64,000 bases of DNA from Spinacia oleracea (lineage: Eukaryota; Streptophyta; Magnoliopsida; Caryophyllales; Amaranthaceae): assembly GCF_020520425.1 (NCBI RefSeq), contig NC_079487.1, positions 58,938,719 through 59,002,718 of the forward strand, read 5' to 3'. Below the pieces are notes generated by a model, which was not told where the DNA came from, searched no databases, and worked only from the letters and a program-made list of their open reading frames with translations. Shown in pieces: positions 33,546 through 45,142 of the stretch (positions are counted from its first letter, which is position 1; the number at the start of each line of letters is the position of its first letter). The translations under genes were made by a program, and so were the position numbers.

Positions 33546-33789
33546 CTGCAAATTGTGAGTCCTAGCAGATATAATCCTCATGCTTGACCAATACCTATAC
33601 AATTTATCCTATCTCATTCAACCCATTTTTCAAACCGTCTTGAGTCACGAGTAAAAAAAAAGAAGACAAATGAAAAGTACAAAACAATAATGAATAATAA
33701 AAAAGCAAACTTTGCAAAGCGCGTTTAAAAGTTCGTCTAAAAAGAAAAAGAAGCATTTAGCGCACCAAAAAAGATCCGCCCAGAAAACA

Positions 33790-33848
33790 TTTACAACGCC
33801 CACACCTGGGCGCCGAAAACTTTGACGCCCCAGCCTGGGCGTTGAAAC
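33790..33848. repeat. GC palindrome pair J
   Basis: TTTACAACGCCCACACCTGGGCGCCG and GACGCCCCAGCCTGGGCGTTGAAA in the outer Tat internal region. Confidence 0.88.
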
Positions 33849-35870
33849 TCTCTGCTTGCCAAGTTTTGTTCAGAAGTGCTCGTCATTTTATCCGCACCTG
33901 CACGGAAAAATAACGAACACTTGGAGGGGTACAACACGTATTCAGATATACGTACCACCAAAAAATACATGTACTCAAAAAAATATAAAATAAATTTTTG
34001 GCTTACGACAAGGCAGCAGATTAAAATAATAATAAACTTCACTTATTCTACCGTTTCAAATAATATGTTTCCACCTCAGAACGTACTTGTTTAAAATCGG
34101 CATTCTAAAAAACCATTTTCTAGGCTAAGAACTACGCAAGACCTGATTCCAAATTAAATCTATTTAAGGCGGATACGTAGGCAATCCATGATACGGTCCG
34201 ACCAATTTGCAAAAATATTAAAGCCTATAGAAAAACAAGAATAAAAATAGAAGTCCCTTATTGAAATTTAATTACTTGCGATCCAAGTCGAAAGAAAAAT
34301 TGAAAGCACGAAGAAGAATCCAAGTCATCAAGATGCCAAAATGAGCACACATCGAAAAATAATAAGGGCACGTACCCTTGCCAGAAGGAGCACTCACACT
34401 CCTAGGCACTTAGCCAAGACTCAAAAAGATCGCTTTGCCTCAATTGAATGGGGGCTAGCGCAAGTGTCCATGACCTCTAAAGTACTCGACTTGACCCTCC
34501 CTAAAGCGAACTAACTCACTTAAAGACTTTCTTTCACCACTAGACATAGTCGTTCGCTTAAAGACCTTCTTTTACCACTAGACACAGTCATAATCGCCAA
34601 CAAGTAGTAAAGGCAGTAAGCTTGCAATAAAGAGGATTGTTCCACGGCGTCGCCCCATCGTTCCCTCGATCTCAGCGCACCCGTTCATGGTAACTCGAAT
34701 GCTTACTAATCTCCTTTGGAAAAAAAATCAGACATTGTCAATAGGACTTGGCACTTAACCAAGGTTCACCCTACTCAGACATATGACACAGGCATCTAAA
34801 ATCGAAATCTAAAAGCATCATTAATGGCAAGACATAATAGCAACTGGGGGCTAAAAAAAAATTGAAGTGAAAGAGCTAGGGAAAGAACTAAGTATACCTT
34901 GACCTTTTGTACGGACATACACCAAGTAAATCTAAGTCAATTTGACAACGGTTTATATTCCCGCAATTCTGGAAAAGATGGCCCTAAAAGCCTAAAGCAT
35001 ATGCCAAACGGGCACAAGTAATATCTTGACGCCTGCACCCTGGCTTCCAGCAAATCCTTAGACAGGATTCCAAAAATCGTAACAGTATTTTGATTCACTC
35101 ATGTAATCCTGTACAAACCCTTCTATAAGTCAACTTACTTAGGACACCTCGGATTGTACACAGTAGGACTCGGATTTTAAATAATTTTCAAATAATTTTC
35201 AAAGACTTTTTCGAACATAATAAAGTGTCGTTGGTTTAAGCAAAGTATGCGTTTATCTCAATGTTGCAAGTGAGTCAAAAGATTTCCAAATACGATTATG
35301 GGTAAAGAAAGGCACCTAGCTTTTGGTCATGGCACACTTCAACATGTGACTACCTTGACCATGGTAATGTCGCACAATACGACATTTACAAGAGAAGTAG
35401 CAAATCACTACTCGAACATACCTCGCACTAAACGAGTCTGGTTCAAACTAATCCGTGTCACCATGAATGCATAAAAACGTATGCAAAGCATTATAGCACC
35501 AAGCCAATCCCGTAGCTACAATTGGGGGCTTAAGAAAAACACTCTAAAAATGCTCGAAATGACGATTTTATCGCAAATTCTCGACGCTAATGCTATACAC
35601 ACGTCATAGGGGCACAATCCTAAGCTTTAATCGCGTAAAACGAACCTTAGAATGGCTACAACCCCTCCCAAATTCTAAGCGCTACTTAGAATATATAAAG
35701 TCACCCCACTAACAAGGGTAACTGAAAATCGCGAGTCACCAAAACTCCGATCAAACTACTGCACATAACGCTCGCCCTACAAGCGCCCGTTACACAGTCT
35801 ACCTCGTTCCAAGGCAAAAGCGAAAGAAAAAAAATCAAGGATAAGAACTGTTAAAATATACCAAGAAATC

Positions 35871-35930
35871 ATTTACAACGCCCAGAGCTGGGCGTCGATA
35901 TCTTTAACGCCCCAGCCTGGGCGCTGAGTC
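35871..35930. repeat. GC palindrome pair K
   Basis: TTTACAACGCCCAGAGCTGGGCGTCG and AACGCCCCAGCCTGGGCGCTGA. Confidence 0.88.
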
Positions 35931-36985
35931 TTCCTGCTAGCCAAGTTTCGCCCAGATAAAAAAAAAGGGGGGGAAGAAACACCTATGAATCCTCGCATCG
36001 AACGAAGTAATAAGCCGTGCAAACCCACGCAGAAGATGCTACACTTGTTCGAACACCTGAACGAGGCATGATGAAGTACTCCAATGCAAAAAATAATAAT
36101 ATCCCAAGACCTGGAGGAATGTTCTAAGACACGCCGTTAGGCCACACAAGCCTACGTCGCACCATAAGTTCAACCGTCCCACGGTACAAGTCTAAAAGAA
36201 GAGTAAGGCATATTGCACTAATGTAGGCACGACCATAGAGCATGTGTAAAAGAGGCAAAGACTACTTATCGCCCAAATTCAAAATGCAAGCCACACGACT
36301 TCTACATTAAGGATTAAAGGTAGCAAAATATTACCTACCACGGAAGGGACAGCTCGCACCTACACGAGCGGAACCCCAAGGCATCTTTCTCAAAAGAGCC
36401 TACAAAAATCGTACGCCAAAAGGAAGCATCCCAACGTGCATACTTGGGGGCTCCAAGCTACGAAACGACCATAGAAAAATAAAAAATCTCGAAGAAAATG
36501 TTTGAACAATCGAAAGGGCACGATGCTTGAGCCCACTTCATGAATGGGCCTGACCCTATCAAGCTTCTAAGCAAACTATTCAAAATCAGTCATTGCTCAA
36601 AAAAAAATGATTCAAGCGAACTGATTAATGGACCGCACACAACGGCCATTCTATGAACGCTCGTTCGCACATACAAATCATCATTCACGAACACTTTCAA
36701 AAAAATATGAGAGCGATCAAAGTCTTACACCTCAAGGTATGTTCCTCAGGGCCATATAGACTCGCCCGACTATTGCAATAACTGTAAGAGCAACAGTTCC
36801 TTTAAATAATCGCCCCGAAGAGATAAACACCGTAGTCCACCAATCGGCTACGGCTTCTCGAGAAAATCTTCACGTTCTAAAAATAAAGGAAAAAACAAAA
36901 GAGAAAGAATACATAGAACTTCCAAGTGAAATAAACGAATGAATAAGAGGCCAACTGTGTCATCAAAAGACCAGCCCAAATAACA

Positions 36986-37045
36986 CTTTCAACGCCCCAC
37001 TTGGGCGTGAATTATTTCAACGCCCAGGCCTGGGCGCCGAAAATG
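36986..37045. repeat. GC palindrome pair L
   Basis: TTTCAACGCCCCACTTGGGCGTGA and TTTCAACGCCCAGGCCTGGGCGCCGAAAA. Confidence 0.88.
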
Positions 37046-37723
37046 AACCCAGGCTCAAAAAAGGCCCTAACTTCTATTGGGCCCTGCCGCATCCATTCGA
37101 CTCGAAAATTGCCGGTTTCTTTACTGGAAGTCGCACCTCACGGCTTTGTCAAGAGTAGCACACCACTATCGCTCGCACTTACAAGCACGATCCCAAACAC
37201 GATCAGCGACATCACAAATTGCATATCCCCAAGGAACCCCTTTGACAAGAAATGGCCGTCAAGCACGAATGCTTGGGGGCTCGAAAGAAAATATATATTT
37301 CAAAAGAGAGTATGAAAAATTAAAACAATATTCCCAGACTACGCTGTACGAAGTCCCGTGTTTGGATGTCTAAAAAAATAAAACCGGATTACGACCTCGA
37401 AACAAAGGTCGCCGTTGATACTTATACATAGTCCCCTAATCAAGAACCCAGGTAGTGGCAAAATTGAGCCAAAAAGACTAGCTCAAAACCATGAAAAGGT
37501 GATGACCACGAGACTATGGTCCATCTAAACACATTGTCAACCCACATTCAGGTTGCAACTAAATCCGAGCATCCCTCGGAAGAATTCGCTCCTATAAGAA
37601 TGAATAAAAGAAATTCTCAAAAGAAATCACAAGAAAAATGAAATAGGGACTTGCCCACCTCAATCGGGCAAGATAGCGGCACACGAATCCCAAATCGAAA
37701 AGACGAATTCAGGTCCGCTCACC

Positions 37724-38158
37724 TCCAGCGAGCGCGGCGTCCACCCTTAGCGGACAGGGCTCGCCCACCTTCAGCGGGCGGGGTCTGCGTCACTAGCCGC
37801 GCAGGTCCTCAGTTTTCGAAAAATAAAGTCTTCAAATTTAAAATAGGCTCGCCATCTTAAGCCAGCGGGGTCTACGTCACAAACCATGTAGGTCCTTATT
37901 TTCAAAAAAAGCACAAACAAATTTCAAAATAGATTCGTCCACTTCTATCGGACGGGGTGTCCACCCTTAGCAGACAGGCTCGCCATCTTCAGCCGGCGGG
38001 GTCTACGTCACAAACCCCGTAGGTCCTTATTTTCAAATTTCAAAAACAGATTCGTCCACTTCTATCGGACGGGGTGTCCACCCTTAGCGGACAGGCTCGC
38101 CATCTTTAGCCGGCGGGGTCTGCGCCACTAACCGCGCAGGTCCTTAGTCGCTGCATCG
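37724..38158 (+). repeat. Hairpin-rich tandem array, outer Tat 3' UTR
   Basis: Same monomers as 29859-30262 with a period of about 117-130 bp (GACGGGGTGT at 37951 and 38068). The unit GTCCACCCTTAGCGGAC recurs. Confidence 0.85.
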
Positions 38159-38650
38159 ATAACTTTTTCTGGTTTTTCCTTTTCCAAAAATTAAAAGGAT
38201 TGGTTTTCCGTTTTTTCCAAAAAATAGCGATGTGCTGGATTTTCCTTCGTTTTACGTCCCATAAAAACAAGGGGGTTTTCTCGTTTAGCTAGCCCTGAAA
38301 ATGAGAATCTTTAAAAACATTTTTACCTCGTGGTTGGGCTTGGCCAGGCCCAATTACACTTTATAGCTTTGATTTCGAAAATATCTGTAGCTACTCCCAA
38401 TGACAAAGTGAGGGAGTTTCTACGCCTCTTTAGATACTTCCAATGACAAAGTGAGGGAGTATTCTATACTATCCGTTGACAAATCCCAATGACACGTGAG
38501 GGATATGTCGACATTTCAAGTGATGACCCTTAAGTCAAATGTTATCACTCGGGGGCTCGTGAGACCCTCGCAAAACAGGTCACATACACCATGGCTTGTG
38601 TGACGCACTCCGTCTAATACTTTGACCATCGTCTCATCCCGAGACTCAGT

Positions 38651-38666
38651 CAAAGTGGGGGCTAAC
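38651..38666 (+). other. Polypurine tract of outer Tat element
   Basis: CAAAGTGGGGGCTAAC immediately before the 3' LTR. Confidence 0.75.
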
Positions 38667-39124
38667 TGTAGACACCTACTTTTGTCCCCATTCCCGAAAG
38701 GGAAAGGTTCGATGATGAAAACATAAATCTCCACTTGACAACGCATCTCCTATAAAATAAACGAATCTCAATTCCCCTTTTCATTTCACCTGAAACCTGC
38801 TATTTATGGAAACCTGCTAAAAATAGTAATTGCCGTAAAAGGTAGCTTCTACAAGTGGCAAGTCATAAAAGATAGAAACCTGTCAGAATTAGGTGTTGCG
38901 CTCCCACATAAATCCTAAATGAGATAGAAAACTGCAAGAATCCTATTCCTAATATGATTCGGAAATAAGAGTTACGTATTAATTAAAATCCTAACGAGCC
39001 TAGAGTTCGTAACGGGCCCAGACGCATTCCGTCATGAAATTGATACGCACTAAAAGACTCGATTAAGTATCAAACACTCTGGATTCTAAGAATCCGAATC
39101 TGACAAAGAAACAGCCCAAACAGC

Positions 39125-39200
39125 AATTTCAACGTCCAGCCCTGGGCGCTGAAATTGCATGGGTCCTATTTTCGACGCCCAGAGCTGGGCGCCGAAAATA
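39125..39200. repeat. GC palindrome pair M
   Basis: TTTCAACGTCCAGCCCTGGGCGCTGAAA and CGACGCCCAGAGCTGGGCGCCGAAAA. The first unit has a CGTCC change that weakens its stem. Confidence 0.88.
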
Positions 39201-39273
39201 CCTGGGTACGTGTTTTTTCCTAATTCTTTGTGGATTAGAACTCTGCAATTCTATCTTTCCACAAACTCTTCCC

Positions 39274-39281
39274 TATAAATA
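39274..39281 (+). promoter_or_regulatory. LTR TATA box (outer 3' LTR)
   Basis: TATAAATA. As the last box before the LINE copy-1 remainder, it could drive read-through into flanking DNA. Confidence 0.6.
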
Positions 39282-40136
39282 CAGCCCCAAATTCGACGTT
39301 AAAACAACACACACACGATTATATTCTGAGTATTGACTCCAACCCTTAGCCTAAGCCTCACGCTGCGAAACTGTTCACGCGTTCTGTCGCAATCGATCCA
39401 TAAATCGAACAGAACGTATCCTGTCCCATAATTTGAGATTCATTAAATAAAAAGGAGAAATAGCAAAGTCAAAGTGGTTAGTTTTCTGAGAACCGTGACG
39501 CACCTCTCAAGGGTGCGTCGTAATGTGTCCCTTTTCGATGATTTAATTGCTTTCCTCGCCCTTTTTATGAACTGTTAAACTAACTAAATCTGATTGTCCT
39601 ATCACGCCTAACATATATAATATTTTTGGGAAATTGGATTATCATGCTAGGTCCCTTAATGCTATTTAAATCAGATAATCACGATCGCTCTAGTATTATA
39701 TATTGCATATTGCTAAAATCAACTCAGATTAGTTTAGTAGTTAACGCATGTCCCTTCAATTATTTATGCTGAGCTAGTAAGGATATCCTGCCTCTGGAGT
39801 TATCGACGAGCGAAGTACTCCTCTCGGTAGTTACAGTCCCCCGAACCCTCAATCTCTACCTTGCGGGTGTATGTTGAGAGATCCCCACACCAGGGATCAC
39901 AAGGGAACCTACGGCCGTCGTGGTCAAACATAATTGCACTCCCTTTATGTCACGATAACCGGGTTTTGTCAGTTTTTCGCATTGTTGTTAAAAACTGAAT
40001 GGCGACTCCTATATTACTAGTCAATTGGGTGTAAACTCACAGGAAATCCAATTACACTTGATTGAATAAAAAGAATCATCACACCCACGAGGGACGAGGT
40101 CACGCATTAGCCTCGGGCTTTTTCGACCCCCTCACA

Positions 40137-40141
40137 GGCAT
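40137..40141 (+). repeat. TSD of outer Tat element, right
   Basis: GGCAT, matching 12801-12805. Confidence 0.93.
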
Positions 40142-40650
40142 AATGTGGTTCGGGATACCCTTTGTTGATGTTTGTTATCGGTCTGGGATTTTGGTGCGGA
40201 AAAAGGTTGATATTGGTATATCTGAGGTAACGATGGAGCTCTCCGACCAGCATACGTGTTGCTCTACTCTTGGGATCGGGGTTGTGATGTGTGTGTTGGC
40301 TTGACGGGATCATCTCCTTTTGACACAATCTGGGTTGTGTGGCTTTGTCCCTGGTCGGGTTGTGACTGATGCGGCTATTCAGAAGCGGGTCAAGTACGAA
40401 GCACGTTGCAGGGCCACTGGTTATGGCTTTCTTCCGTTCTCTTTCTCTTCATTAGGGGAGCTGGATAAGGATGTTGTTGCGTTGCTGAAGCGGATTCAGA
40501 AGTTTTCTAGGACACAGGATATTGGGGCTCGTGATGTTGCTCATATTTTCACCAGGATAGACTTTGCTATAGCAAGAGGAGTGGAGGCCCAAATTGTATC
40601 TCGGCTTCCCACTAATTATTTGTAAAATATTTGACTTTGTTAGCATTTGA
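40142..40650 (+). pseudogene. R2-like LINE copy 1, endonuclease part and 3' UTR
   Basis: Resumes the LINE reading interrupted at 12805. The restriction-like endonuclease region is recognisable up to AQIVSRLPTNYL (stop near 40623), with RVKYEARCRATGYG in the place of the catalytic Lys segment. A short 3' UTR (TTTGACTTTGTTAGCATTTGAT) leads into the (TAA)n tract. Frame changes near 40165 and 40310 make it non-functional. Confidence 0.82.
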
Positions 40651-40674
40651 TATAATAATAATAACAATAATAAC

Positions 40675-40744
<70 letters not shown>

Positions 40745-40849
40745 ATTATAATAACAATAAGAATAACAATAAGAATAATTATAAATAACAATTATAATAA
40801 CAACAATAATAAATATAATAATAACAATAATAATAACAATAAGAATAAC

Positions 40850-40882
<33 letters not shown>

Positions 40883-40924
40883 TATAATAATAATAACAAC
40901 TATAATAATAATAATAATAACAAC

Positions 40925-41001
<77 letters not shown>

Positions 41002-41005
41002 TAAC

Positions 41006-41049
<44 letters not shown>
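40651..41049. repeat. (TAA)n tail of LINE copy 1 / target of copy 2
   Basis: About 400 bp of TAA microsatellite with CAA and GAA variants, including an internal flip to (TTA)n at about 40708-40745. Translated frames give poly-Asn or poly-Ile and are not genes. It begins directly after the copy-1 3' UTR and stops abruptly at the copy-2 5' end. Confidence 0.93.
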
Positions 41050-41050
<1 letters not shown>

Positions 41051-41902
41051 CGTTTTTTTCTCAAATGGGGGCGATTAGGGTTCGATCGGGGTTTCATTAG
41101 GGCTCGTTTTTCGGCAGCGTTCCAACGGCAGTGGGTCTGGCGAAGGCTTCACGTCGCAGGTGGGGTTGCAGGGTATCTCAGGCGTTATTTACGGCGTGGT
41201 TTTAGGCGTTTTAAGGTTTCATTAATGGAGCAGTTTTAGGCGTTATTGATTCGGTGCATAAGTCCAGTTTTGGTTCTTTAACTGAGCAGTTTTGGTACGT
41301 TGGTATCGGGTGGTTTTCAGGCAAGTATCAGGCGGCTATAAGGGTGGTTTTCAGGCGAGTTTCAGGCGGCTTTAAGGGTGGTTTTCGGTGTCCAGTTTGG
41401 GTCTTTTTGTGGTGTGCAACTTCGAGCGTGGTCCAGGTGTTTTGCGGGTTTCCTTTGGCGCAGCTTCCTCGTGTTCTGGCGACGTGGGGTTTGTTGGCGT
41501 TTGGTGTGTTTGTTGCCGGCAGTGGTCAGTTCCGTCAGGGGTTGTTTCCGGCAGTGTGGTGTTCGTTGTGTTCGTTTCTGGCTGGGCCCGTGTGTATTCG
41601 TGGCATTGTTATTGTGGTGTTGTCGTGTTGGTGTTGCGAGTTCGTTGCTGGCATTGTTGTGGTACAGTGTTGTTGTTGTTGAATATTGTTTTGTCTTCTT
41701 CCCTGTTTTGTCCTATTATGTTGAGGTGTTATGCTTGTTGTTGATTTGTGATTGTGGGTTGCCTGGTTCATTGGAATAAAGGGATTATATATTTTGAGTG
41801 GCAATTTTTCTCTACTACTGCATGCAACAATAAGTTTGTTGTTGGTGCATAATTGTTGCTCTGTGACCGTTTACTCTGGTTGTGCTACCGCGGGGTACTC
41901 TA

Positions 41903-44900
41903 ATGTCTACTGGTGTGGTGCGTTTTCATTGTCCGTTTGTGGGTCTTAGTGGGTGTCAAGACGGCGGTGGAAATGGGCTTACTAAGAGCTCTTTGATCAC
42001 TCATCTTCGTGATCGTCATTTTAAGGGTGATGCTCAAGTGGTCACGCGACACTCTCTAACCACTGACTTGGCTATTTATGCTGAGGCTGAGTTGACTTTC
42101 CGCCGTATGGAGATTTGGCTTTGTGGGGATTGTTTTAAGACGCATGCTCTTCGTGCTAAATGTCGTCATGGTTCTGATTTTGTGGCCCCGCCTGTTGTTG
42201 AGGATGGTGTTGTTCGGTTTGTGCTCTATGGTTTTTCTAAATCGTCTCTTTCTTCTGATGTTCAAATGGATACTGCGGTGCAAGAACGGGATTGTGGTTT
42301 TACCATCACTCTTCTTGAAAGATTGTTTTCTAGACGGCTTTGCACAGTGAAATCCATCCCTCCTAAATGTCGTTTGGGTTTTTCTCGAATTTTGAGAGGC
42401 GCGCTTGATAGGGTTATTTGCAGGCCTGAGGACGTCTCTTATTGGGTTAAACTTCTCGTTTTACCTCTATATATCCTTAGGACCTTTAGTCCAAGAAGTA
42501 ATCGTGAGTGCACATCTGTCATAAGGCGGCAGCGGCAGGAGGAGAGCATTGTTAATGCTATTCGTACTTGGAGTGAGCCGGGTGCTGATATGCTTCTTTT
42601 GCGGGAAGCTTTGGCAACTGGATCCCATACTTTGTTGGATGTTGATGAGGGTCTTGATTTAGCAGAGCGTAATATCAAGCAGTGTCGTAGGAAGATTGGT
42701 GATGGCCATTACACTGATGTAGTCTGTGTTCTTTCTTCTTCTGGCGTTGCGCCTTATAATGAGGCCACTCTTGCGGATTTGCAGTCGAAACACCCTACGT
42801 TTCCAGCTCCGTCCTTGCCTGATATTCATGTTGATGACCATCATCTCATGGCTACTTCTGCTATTGTTTTGAACCGGATTAGGAGTTTTCCCCGTGGCAC
42901 AGCTTGTGGGAGGGACGGTTTACGAGCTCAGAACCTTATGGATTGCTTGACTGGGGCTGCTGTGGCTGTTTCTGATGAGTTGGTTGACTCCATTTCTAGG
43001 GTAGTTAATCTCTTTTTAGCTGGGAAATGCCCTATGGATTTGGGTGAGTATGTTGCTAGTGCTCCCCTCACCCCTCTTGTCAAGCCCGGTGGTGGTATTC
43101 GTCCTATTGTTGTTGGTACTGTTTGGCGACGTCTGGTTTCGAAGGTTGGTGCTGTTATGGTTGGTCCGTCTTTGGGAAGTTATTTTTATGGTCTTCAATT
43201 TGGTGTCGGGGTATCTGCGGGTGGTGAGGCAATTGTTCATGCTGTGAACAGGTTGATTGAGGATCGGGGTTCTGATGTGGGTCTTTCAATGTTGTTGGTG
43301 GATTTTCAAAATGCCTTCAATTTAGTTGATCGAGCGGCCATGTTGCGTGAAGGTCGTCTTCGTTGTCCGGGCATTTCGCGATGGGTTGAATTCTGCTACT
43401 CTTCTCCAGCCAGATTGTATTATGGGGAGCATACATTATGGTCGTCTCAGGGTGTGCAACAGGGTGATCCCCTTGGTCCTCTACTCTTTGCTTTAGTTTT
43501 ACAACCCCTGGTTTGTAAAATCAGGGACGCGTTTGATGTATGTCTACAGGCATGGTATTTGGATGACGACACTATTATTGGTGATACCTTGGTGGTGGGG
43601 AAGGTTCTGCAGTTGATTATGGAGGACGGGCCTTGTCTTGGGTTACATCTTAATGTGGAGAAGACCGAGGTTTTCTGGCCTATAGAGGACCCTCGTAGCA
43701 GGCTTGTGGGAGTCTTTCCCCCTGATATTGCTCGTCCGTTGCACGGTGTTAAGTTGCTTGGTGGTCCCGCTAGTTGCAATCCAGTTTTTAGTGGTGAGCT
43801 TGTGATGCAGAGGGTAATCAAGACCATTAGGCTTATGGATAAGGTTGCTCAGCTTGATGATCCTCAGTGTGAGTTGTTGTTACTTAGGGCATGTACCGGA
43901 GTTTCTAAACTCTACTTTGCTTTGCGTACTTGTCCTCCTGGTATTTTTGAGGCTGCTCAGTGCACTTTCGATGAGACTCTTCGATCTTCTTTGGAGTGTA
44001 TTGTTACTGCTTCGGGACCTGGCTTTGGTGATTGGCAGTGGCGAATTGCCACCTTACCTTTTTCTTTTGGCAGGCTTGGTGTTTATTTCGCGGGTGATGT
44101 TCGGCATTATGCTTTTCTTGCTTCTCGGGTGATGTTCGGCATTATGCTTTTCTTGCTTCTCGGTTGCAGTCTTTTGGTTTGCAGGCACAGCTTCTACGGC
44201 ATGCTGATATTGTTGGTCCTGGTCGAGCATTTGAAGATGCGTTGAGTCTATTTAGTGGAATGGTGGAGTATGACATTATGCGTAACCCTAGTGAGGTCGT
44301 TGCCCCAAAACTTATGAAGAAATTGGCAGATATATATTTCACAAAGGTTACTGCATCTGCAGAATCCACCTTCTCTTGATCGTCTCGGCATTCGGCGTTG
44401 TGGAAATCGCAGCAGGGAGATCACACCTCTGCTTGGCTTCGTGCAGTCCCCATCTCAGGTTTGGGACAGACGATGAATGCTAAGTCTTATCGATGTGTGT
44501 TGTGTTACTGGTTGGGGGTTCCTTTGTTCTCTGTTACGGTGCCATGTTCTGCTTGCTCTAGGGTCTTTGCGGGAGACATCTTTGGTGATCATGCGGTGTC
44601 ATCTGCTGGCATCGTGGGTATTAAACATCGTCATAATGTGGTTCGGGATACCCTTGTTGATGTTTGTTATCGGTCTGGGATCTCGGCGCGGAGAGAGTTT
44701 GATATTGGTCTATCTGGAGGGAACGATGGAGCTCTCCAGCCAGCGGACGTGTTGCTCTACTCTTGGGATCGGGGTTGTGATGTGTGTGTTGACTTGACGG
44801 GATCTTCTCCTTTGACGCAGTCTGGATTGTCTGGCTTTGCCCCGGGTCGGTTTGTGGCTGATGCGGCTATTCGGAAGCGGGCCAAGTACGAAGCACGTTG

Positions 44901-45117
44901 CAGGGCCATTGGTTATGGCTTTCTTTCGTTCTCTTTCTCTTCTTTGGGGGAGCTGGATAAGGATGATGTTGCGTTGCTGAAGCGGATTCAGAAGTTTTCT
45001 AGGACACAGGACATTGGGGCTCGTGCTGCTGCTCATATTTTCACCAGGATAGGTTTTGCTATAGCCAGAGGAGTGGGGGCCCAGATTGTATCTCGGCTGC
45101 CCACTAATTATTTGTAG
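41903..45117 (+). pseudogene. R2-like LINE protein, copy 2
   Basis: ATG 41903 (MSTGVVRFHCPF). Order: a C2H2 finger (FHCPFVGLSGC, THLRDRH), a second Cys/His cluster (WLCGDCFKTHALRAKCRH), then RT with ACGRDGLRAQNLMDC, VDFQNAFNLVDR (motif A), QGVQQGDPLGPLLF (B) and YLDD (C). Next comes a knuckle (PCSACSRVFAGDIFGDH) and a PD-(D/E)XK-like region (PADVLLYSWDRG, VDLTG, RAKYEARC). It would nick a target and prime reverse transcription there. Lesions: a 35-bp tandem duplication at 44092-44161 shifts the frame, and a TGA lies at 44377-44379. Otherwise well preserved. Confidence 0.85.
44092..44161 (+). repeat. 35-bp tandem duplication in LINE copy 2
   Basis: The 35-bp unit starting GGGTGATGTTCGGCATTATG occurs twice, head to tail (44092-44126, 44127-44161). 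Copy 1 has one unit near 12298-12332. The duplication shifts the frame. Confidence 0.93.
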
Positions 45118-45141
45118 AATGTTTGACTTTGTTAGCATTTG

Positions 45142-45142
<1 letters not shown>

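Larger units (their letters stand above)
33546..37723 (+). other. Outer Tat internal sequence, non-coding
   Basis: 4.2 kb of AT-rich sequence without convincing coding potential on either strand. Contains palindrome pairs J, K and L. In position it corresponds to a 3' region, but I see no RT, integrase or gag remnant. Confidence 0.5.
12806..40136 (+). mobile_element. Outer Tat-lineage LTR element (no pol), host of nested insertions
   Basis: Begins TGTAGACACC (12806), ends CCCCTCACA (40136) and is flanked by GGCAT on both sides. Its own sequence is 12806-15707 plus 32248-40136: a damaged 5' LTR, about 1.3 kb of leader, about 6.4 kb of internal sequence without RT or integrase, a tandem-repeat region, a polypurine tract and a complete 3' LTR. 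The middle is a second Tat element (15708-32242). Shared LTR variants (for example GGAAAGGTTCGATGATGAAAAC at the start) pair 12806 with 38667 rather than with the inner LTRs. Confidence 0.9.
38667..40136 (+). repeat. 3' LTR of outer Tat element
   Basis: 1470 bp, complete, TGTAGACACC to CCCCTCACA, followed by the GGCAT duplication. TATA box 39274-39281; palindrome pair M at 39125-39200. No MITE here, unlike the 5' LTR. Confidence 0.93.
41050..45142 (+). mobile_element. R2-like LINE copy 2, near full length
   Basis: 5' UTR 41050-41902 with repeated TTTCAGGCGG-type words, coding region 41903-45117, short 3' UTR, then (TAA)n. It is preceded and followed by TAA microsatellite, as expected for insertion into such a tract. 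There is no APE domain; the endonuclease is the C-terminal restriction-like type. Confidence 0.85.

Noticed and set aside
38516..38746. Frames at the PPT/LTR junction (also 30634-30888, 15575-15811)
   Set aside because: Repeated because the LTR start is repeated; they cross the PPT and have no domain.
40631..41239. 202-codon frame rich in Asn and Ile
   Set aside because: It is translation of the (TAA)n microsatellite between two LINE copies.
41882..41902. GTG as start of the LINE copy-2 protein
   Set aside because: In-frame ATG at 41903 matches the ATG at 9080 of copy 1.
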